Shown here: one piece after another, positions 60,301 to 64,000 of the stretch
How the letters are laid out: the number at the start of each line of letters is the position of its first letter
Position numbering within the stretch: position 1 is the stretch's first letter
Assembly (NCBI RefSeq): GCF_014203395.1
Contig: NZ_JACHIW010000002.1
Location: 1,116,001 to 1,180,000 of the forward strand
Direction of reading: 5' to 3'
From: Saccharopolyspora phatthalungensis
GTDB taxonomy: Bacteria; Actinomycetota; Actinomycetes; Mycobacteriales; Pseudonocardiaceae
DNA: 64,000 bases
Translations under genes and position numbers: made by a program
Notes under the pieces: generated by a model
Told to the model about the DNA's origin: nothing
Databases searched by the model: none
What the model saw: only the letters and a program-made list of their open reading frames with translations

Positions 60301-62364
60301 CGGCACCGACACTCGCACCGAACCCGCAGGCAACCTCACCGGCTCCACACCCAACTCCGGACCGCCCGAAACCACCGCGCCCGATGCGTCCGGCGACACC
60401 GACCATTCCGCCAGCAGCGACGGCGGCACGCCACTGGCCGGGTCCGCCGATTCCACATTCCCCGCAACCGAATTCACGCTGGTACCCGCCCCCACAGACG
60501 GAACGGCCGCTCCATCCCACGCAGCCCCCTGTTCCGGCAACATGATCCCGTCTTCGGCAACCGGAACCACCCCGGCCACAGGAAAAATCGTTTCCGACAC
60601 CACGGAATCAGAAGCCACACCGGGCACATCAGAGGGGTCCGTCACCGACCCGCCCACCAGCGATTCGGGCACCCGTGCGGCAGGCTCTGCCACCCGCACA
60701 CCGTCCACCGGAATACCCGGCACCCCGATGCTGAGGCGGTCGTCACGTAGTGGCGTATCGGTACGGGAATTCTTTGCAGTCACCGCATCGTCAGGCATCG
60801 CGGTGTCACGCTGGTAGTCATTCTGACTGGCCATGCCGGATGAACGAGCTTCCGCGTGGTCACCGTGGGCAAGGGCTCCATATTCCGGCGGTGCGCCGAC
60901 ACCGGCGTCGCCCGCCGTCACCTCACCTTCATGCACCGGCGAAATGGCCGGGTAATCACCAAGGCTGTCCACATCACCGCGGATATGGTCATCACCCGGA
61001 AACGTGCTGTAGGGCGGCGGGCCCGGCCTTTCCTGATCCCGCAGTGCACCCAAAGCCGTCGCATCGCCCTTATACCACGACGACAACCCGGCGTCCTTCG
61101 GAGTCTCGAATACACCTGGTACCGGCACCCCAGAGTCCACACCGGACAGACCGTTCGGGGAGCCGGACCTTTCGCCGCGAGTCTCCAGGGAGCCGGGCTT
61201 CTCACCCGGCTGCGACCCCGACTCCACCTTCAAGTCTCCGGTCGCCTCGGTGTCGGTGCGCGCGCCGCCGCTGCCGGAATCCTTCTCCCCGCCGGCGATG
61301 TCCCGGGCCCGGCCCACCGGGGTCAACCCGCCGCGCAATGCCAGGCCCGCGATGTTGCCGATGCCCGAGCCCACCGCTTCGGACAGCCCTGCCGTGAACG
61401 AAAACGGATTCCACTGTGCCCCCTGACCGCTGAGCGCCCCATACCCGCTTTCGCCGAACATTTCGGTCAGGCCCTCTTCCAGCGACTCCCCCAGCCCGTG
61501 ACCGAACCGCGCCGACCACATCGCCCGCACCGACATCCCCGTGTAATCGTCCAGGCACTTGGAGGCCACATCGGCGAAGCGCGCCATCGATGAGACCGGG
61601 TACTGCTGCGCGTGCTCCTCCGCCGCATGCTTGGCCGCCGCCGCCAACACCTCAGCATCGATCTCATCACCCAGACCGCGCACCAACACCTTGGTGATCG
61701 CGTTGCCTACGACATTGCCCAACGCCGACAACGGCACCGCCAACAACGCACTGAACGACCCCACCCCCACCGCCATCTCGGTCAGCTGGCCATCCCACTT
61801 CTTCCGCGTCCCCAACGCGAACTGCACAACGTGCGCCCCACCATCAATCACCACCTGCAACCCGATCCCGACAATCTGGGCCACCGCCAGCCGCATGAAC
61901 AGCTGCCCCCACCACCGCGACAACAGAAAGCGCATCACCGCAAACCGCGCCGCCAACCACGCCATACTCGCCCCCGCCGTCAACCCCGCCATCGACACCG
62001 CCCACACCACCTCCCCCAACAACAGCAACAACCCACCCACCGTCACAAACTTCAAATACTGCACCTGCAACGCCAGATTCCGCACAAACCCCGCCAACTC
62101 CCGCAACCCCACACCACCCGACTCCAATACCGGACCAAACGCCTCCAACCGCTGCGCGAACCGATCCGCCGCCTTACCCGAAAACCCACCCCGTACCCGC
62201 CCCACCACATCCCCCACCACCGGACCCAACGTCTCCACCGTCGCCGCACCCGACTCCAACGCCCCCGCCACCTCGAACAACGCATCCTCATCCGCATCCG
62301 TCATGTCCTCACCGGTCAACACCTGAAAAAGCCGCCTCACCTCCGCCGGTACCAGCACAGACAC
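57379..62364 (-). CDS. Giant WXG100/CpnT-like protein with 8 tandem HTH-like repeats (paralogue 2)
   Basis: About 1661 residues from GTG 62364, chosen by match to giant 1 (PxEVRRLFQVLTGEDMTDAD). The first ~345 residues are nearly collinear with giant 1: WXG100-like helices, membrane segments, and FGHGLGESLEEGLTEMFGE. A Pro/Ser/Asp-rich linker follows. A ~70-residue segment at about 690-760 (VSWVQASELARGLGRDV and MPGRGPHGPRWMRF) is absent from giant 1; such segments occur in actinobacterial polymorphic toxins. Then come one VRIVQGTHDVV module (about 838-935), one ERSRLV...LRQRV module (about 1025-1100) and eight repeats (about 1173-1615) with LELAKKFGKS-xx-WG cores. It ends in a short acidic tail (TDPRADFPDLEV) with no recognised toxin domain. 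Role unknown; a secreted or envelope protein that uses HTH-like modules for binding is inferred. Confidence 0.8.
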   Translation of the reverse strand: MSVLVPAEVRRLFQVLTGEDMTDADEDALFEVAGALESGAATVETLGPVVGDVVGRVRGGFSGKAADRFAQRLEAFGPVLESGGVGLRELAGFVRNLALQVQYLKFVTVGGLLLLLGEVVWAVSMAGLTAGASMAWLAARFAVMRFLLSRWWGQLFMRLAVAQIVGIGLQVVIDGGAHVVQFALGTRKKWDGQLTEMAVGVGSFSALLAVPLSALGNVVGNAITKVLVRGLGDEIDAEVLAAAAKHAAEEHAQQYPVSSMARFADVASKCLDDYTGMSVRAMWSARFGHGLGESLEEGLTEMFGESGYGALSGQGAQWNPFSFTAGLSEAVGSGIGNIAGLALRGGLTPVGRARDIAGGEKDSGSGGARTDTEATGDLKVESGSQPGEKPGSLETRGERSGSPNGLSGVDSGVPVPGVFETPKDAGLSSWYKGDATALGALRDQERPGPPPYSTFPGDDHIRGDVDSLGDYPAISPVHEGEVTAGDAGVGAPPEYGALAHGDHAEARSSGMASQNDYQRDTAMPDDAVTAKNSRTDTPLRDDRLSIGVPGIPVDGVRVAEPAARVPESLVGGSVTDPSDVPGVASDSVVSETIFPVAGVVPVAEDGIMLPEQGAAWDGAAVPSVGAGTSVNSVAGNVESADPASGVPPSLLAEWSVSPDASGAVVSGGPELGVEPVRLPAGSVRVSVPVDVVSGGEVVEFVRGRVGGAGASPVVLVSGKGPGVVSWVQASELARGLGRDVVAVMPGRGPHGPRWMRFDPDGSRPRPIDGPSRTGTTPKRLSEGRDWLDSLANSSTTVPPVEPVRVDADADSTARDTVVPESGMQGHAEGSPVSAGVTGWTVSYLRRAVERAHAAGGPPDVAVRIVQGTHDVVTLARGDADLSLDDVIALVAAKSGEAGRAEAVRFSRELAARLGTEGTGLAVHAGAEQDQVTDFPGSGEVAESGQVGGMAAGLVEVPMTWGLDPAAPELTEDTVWWFDPETAEQAWEPARDIEDPGANTADPAVASEVEPVVGVEVVEPVVGVEAVERSRLVAELTASVNALQGLLPGAPEGYLPGLRQRVELWSAMLGRQGFDGVELAGFRQRVNLAGALVERVRRELNIHRSPDLLPVLGLGLGPGAAELSGADSDRGVGETNPIAESSGRKRGRSDDVVDEGAERRLAGPGGTSGKRSRDRQLREDAVAEARRARSAGEPYTGKELGKKFGRNERWGRARLAELRRDADGSGPESDDSEQVREEARAEARRAQDAGRPHTGVALGHRFGKSDWWGLARIQEMRDAGNRSSPDLDEQVREQARVEARRARDAGEPYTGKALGTKFGKGSSWGLARLREIRDGGEGSGPELGDPKQMRAEAWVEARRARDAGEPYTGLALGEKFGKSERWGSSRLAEIKDEGDVSRPELNEQVREEARVEARCARDAGEPYTGLELAKKFGKSRAWGLARLAEIKYEGVASRQDLGEQVRAEARVEARRARDAGEPYTGLELAKKFGKSHSWGSARLAEIKDEGVASRQDLGEQVRAEARVEARRARDAGEPYTGLELAKKFGKSRAWGSARLAEIKDEGDVSRQDLAEQVREEARVEARRARDAGEPYTGLELAKKFGKSRAWGSARLAEINDAGAAQGSGSGVSAGTGGLEPQLFSDLMAVAEWTQTDPRADFPDLEV
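57520..58845 (-). repeat. HTH-like repeat array of giant 2 (8 units)
   Basis: Anchor CTCACCCGCGTC recurs at 57601, 57769, 57937, 58105 and 58273, exactly 168 bp apart; the next copy is 174 bp on (58447). The last four protein repeats are nearly identical in DNA, so they expanded recently. Pairs before WG in protein order: ER, DW, SS, ER, RA, HS, RA, RA. Confidence 0.93.
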
Positions 62365-62560
62365 GCGACAACACCCAATCAGATCGAACTCGGACTCGGC
62401 CGAAGGGACCAACAGCACCGTAATGTAAGTCAGCCAAATCCCGGCACTAGACCGTGCACCAAGCAGGTGCGGCGACTATGCGCGTTCAGCTGTCAAGAAA
62501 ACGGAGAAAAGGGAAACTATTCCTGCCCGTTCGAATTCCGGAGCGTGCTCTCCGCCCCTT
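62365..62560 (-). promoter_or_regulatory. Conserved leader upstream of giant 2
   Basis: Matches the giant 1 leader in two blocks. One abuts the GTG (ACAACACCCA, ACTCGGACT, GGCCGAA, GCACCGTA). The other contains ATGCGCGTTCAGC then AAAAGGGAAACTATTCCT. The middle ~45 bp are not conserved. The pattern suggests shared control of both giants. Confidence 0.55.
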
Positions 62561-62823
62561 CCGTGAATTCCGGCACAGGGGCGACGATGCCTTCGGGTGC
62601 CAGCTGTTGTGAACGTGCCTGTCTTGGCGCGGATCCCAACCCCCACTCTGGCGTTAACCTGCAGCGTCGACACTGTCCGCCTCGCCACTACATCATTAGC
62701 ATATTCAGGCACCTACCCGACCTTACTGAGGTCGCTCGTGCCTGGTCTACAAAACTTGATCGGGTTCATGGCCGGGAGCTGAAGCGGTGCACCCGAGTTG
62801 CCGCTCCCGCGCAGCGGACGGCG
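62561..62823. other. Intergenic spacer, nothing recognised
   Basis: About 260 bp between the conserved leader of giant 2 and the stop of the beta-propeller gene. Short open frames exist, but none has an RBS or protein-like composition. No clear terminator hairpin was found by eye. Confidence 0.4.
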
Positions 62824-64000
62824 TCATCGGAGGTTGCTGGTGTGCCCGAGGGAGTATCGACCTGGCTGCGGCATGTAGGTCAGCCCGTGCGGGCCGGCGC
62901 CGACGCGGATGCGGGCCAGCAGGTGCCCGCTTTCGGTGTCGATCACGTAGACCTCGCTGCGGTACCTGCCGGACAACCACAACTGCTTGCCGTCGGCGGA
63001 AACCCCACCCATGTCCGGGCTTCCGCCGCCGGGGATGTGCCACTTGGCGATGGGCTGGTGCGTGGTGGTGTCCAGGACCGACACACTGCCCTCCCCGCGG
63101 TTGGAGATGAACGCCCGCCGGGAATCACGGGAGAAGTAGATTCCGTGCGCGCCTTTGCCGGTGGGCACAAAGCCGATCTGCCGGCTTGCCGCACCGTCGA
63201 ATAGATAGACGCCCCCGGCCATCATGTCGGCCACGTAGAACGTCCTGCCATCCGGCGTCAACCGGCTGTCCTGTGGCATCCCGTTGGGCGCGCGGTCAAG
63301 CTTGAAGGTGTGTAGCTGTCGGCGCCCGGCGACGTCGAGCACGATCATCTTGTTGGCGAACTCGCACGTCACCAGCGCGAGCTTGCCGTTGGCGGTGAAA
63401 TCCATGTGGTTGACCCCGGCACAGTCCGGCACCTGCAACTGTCCCTGCGCCTGCCAGGTGTGCGGATCGTAGAAATCCAGTCGCTTGTAGAACTCGGCGA
63501 CGACAATGGCCGACTTGCCGTCCGGGGTGAAGTACAGGTTGTAAGGGTCCTGGATCTGCCTTGGGGCACCGGGCTTGCCGGTCTTCGGATCGATGGGTGT
63601 GAGCGTCCCGGCGGGCACCTTGTCCGCAGTGACATAGAGCGTCTTCAGGTCATAGGACGGAACCACATGTTGCGGCTCGTTTCCCCCGGGGAACGTGTCG
63701 ACGACCTTGAAGGTGTTCGGGTCGATCACCGACACCGTGTTGTCCTCGCTATTGGGCACGTACACCAGGTTGCGCACCCCGTTCATGGCTTCCGACAGTC
63801 GGCCGGGGCGCGTCGCCGCGTACACGTCACCGGGGTCGAGCAGGGGCGGCATTCCCGGCAGGACGTCGGTCTGCACCGGCACCGGCACCGGCGGAAGAGC
63901 CGCCGGCTCGGGCACGTCGGCGAGCACCTTGCGGTCCAATTCCGGGGCGCTGCAGCCTGCCACCACCAATCCGAGAATGCCGATCATCACTAGAAGCGCT
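62824..64000 (-). CDS. YncE/YVTN-type beta-propeller lipoprotein, 5' end probably outside window
   Basis: The frame is open to the right edge, and the visible part begins within a hydrophobic signal (LLVMIGILGLVVAGC). The lipobox VAGC shows a lipoprotein, but no basic n-region is in view, so the true start probably lies beyond 64000. The mature part has seven-bladed propeller repeats of YVTN type: VYVPNSEDNTVSVIDPNTFK, LYFTPDGKSAIVV, AFISNRGEGSVSVLDTTT and VYVIDTESGHLLARIRVG. Such surface proteins bind partners or ligands; function here is unknown. Confidence 0.82.
   Translation of the reverse strand, partial: ALLVMIGILGLVVAGCSAPELDRKVLADVPEPAALPPVPVPVQTDVLPGMPPLLDPGDVYAATRPGRLSEAMNGVRNLVYVPNSEDNTVSVIDPNTFKVVDTFPGGNEPQHVVPSYDLKTLYVTADKVPAGTLTPIDPKTGKPGAPRQIQDPYNLYFTPDGKSAIVVAEFYKRLDFYDPHTWQAQGQLQVPDCAGVNHMDFTANGKLALVTCEFANKMIVLDVAGRRQLHTFKLDRAPNGMPQDSRLTPDGRTFYVADMMAGGVYLFDGAASRQIGFVPTGKGAHGIYFSRDSRRAFISNRGEGSVSVLDTTTHQPIAKWHIPGGGSPDMGGVSADGKQLWLSGRYRSEVYVIDTESGHLLARIRVGAGPHGLTYMPQPGRYSLGHTSNLR

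Overview
The window is high-GC actinomycete DNA. Codon use, a mycofactocin-coupled oxidoreductase pair, DUF6230/DUF6114 proteins and CpnT-like secreted giants suggest a filamentous member of the Pseudonocardiaceae (Saccharopolyspora or Amycolatopsis type). That genus-level placement is inference. No rRNA, tRNA, CRISPR array or phage structural gene was seen.

Layout. 1-0.8 kb: a flavin-dependent monooxygenase cut by the window edge. 1.0-10.4 kb (minus): a LexA-type repressor overlapped (ATGA) by the 3' end of a 2873-residue giant. This giant has a WXG100/CpnT-like membrane N-terminus and 17 copies of a ~56-residue helix-turn-helix-like repeat. 10.7-18.2 kb (minus): one complete highly reducing type I PKS with a C-methyltransferase domain. 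Divergent from it are DUF6230, DUF6114 and an SDR (18.5-20.4 kb). 20.4-26.4 kb: a LacI-controlled sugar or polyol unit (dehydrogenase, MFS permease, regulator) divergent from an arylsulfatase. 26.5-29.1 kb: a VOC protein, a repeat-rich spacer with a 138-bp palindrome, and a DUF222/HNH endonuclease. 29.1-31.2 kb (minus): MarR plus a DrrAB-type ABC exporter. 31.4-33.8 kb: a GH65 phosphorylase preceded by only the last codons of its usual partner, beta-phosphoglucomutase.

33.9-57.2 kb is a catabolic region. An IclR regulator is divergent from a plus-strand run: MaoC-like hydratase, two family III CoA-transferases, a Liv-type ABC importer, SMP-30 lactonase, aldehyde dehydrogenase, SDR and LLM monooxygenase. 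A second, minus-strand operon carries a mycofactocin-coupled SDR, an NDMA-dependent alcohol dehydrogenase, an Rbs-type sugar ABC importer and an EthD-like protein, followed by a paralogous IclR regulator. Near-identical 6-8-6 palindromes lie in front of both operons, which suggests one IclR regulon. Between the two operons sits a small RiPP-like island (47.7-49.9 kb): a PIMT-like 'FxLD' methyltransferase overlapping a 32-codon Asp/Lys-rich peptide gene, and a degenerate XRE regulator.

57.4-62.4 kb (minus): a second giant of about 1661 residues. It is paralogous to the first over the N-terminus, accessory modules, repeats (8 copies) and upstream leader. The window ends in a YncE-like beta-propeller lipoprotein.

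Best candidates for undescribed biology: the two secreted-type giants with tandem HTH-like arrays, whose repeats differ mainly at a residue pair before an invariant Trp-Gly; and the imiditide-like methyltransferase/peptide pair.
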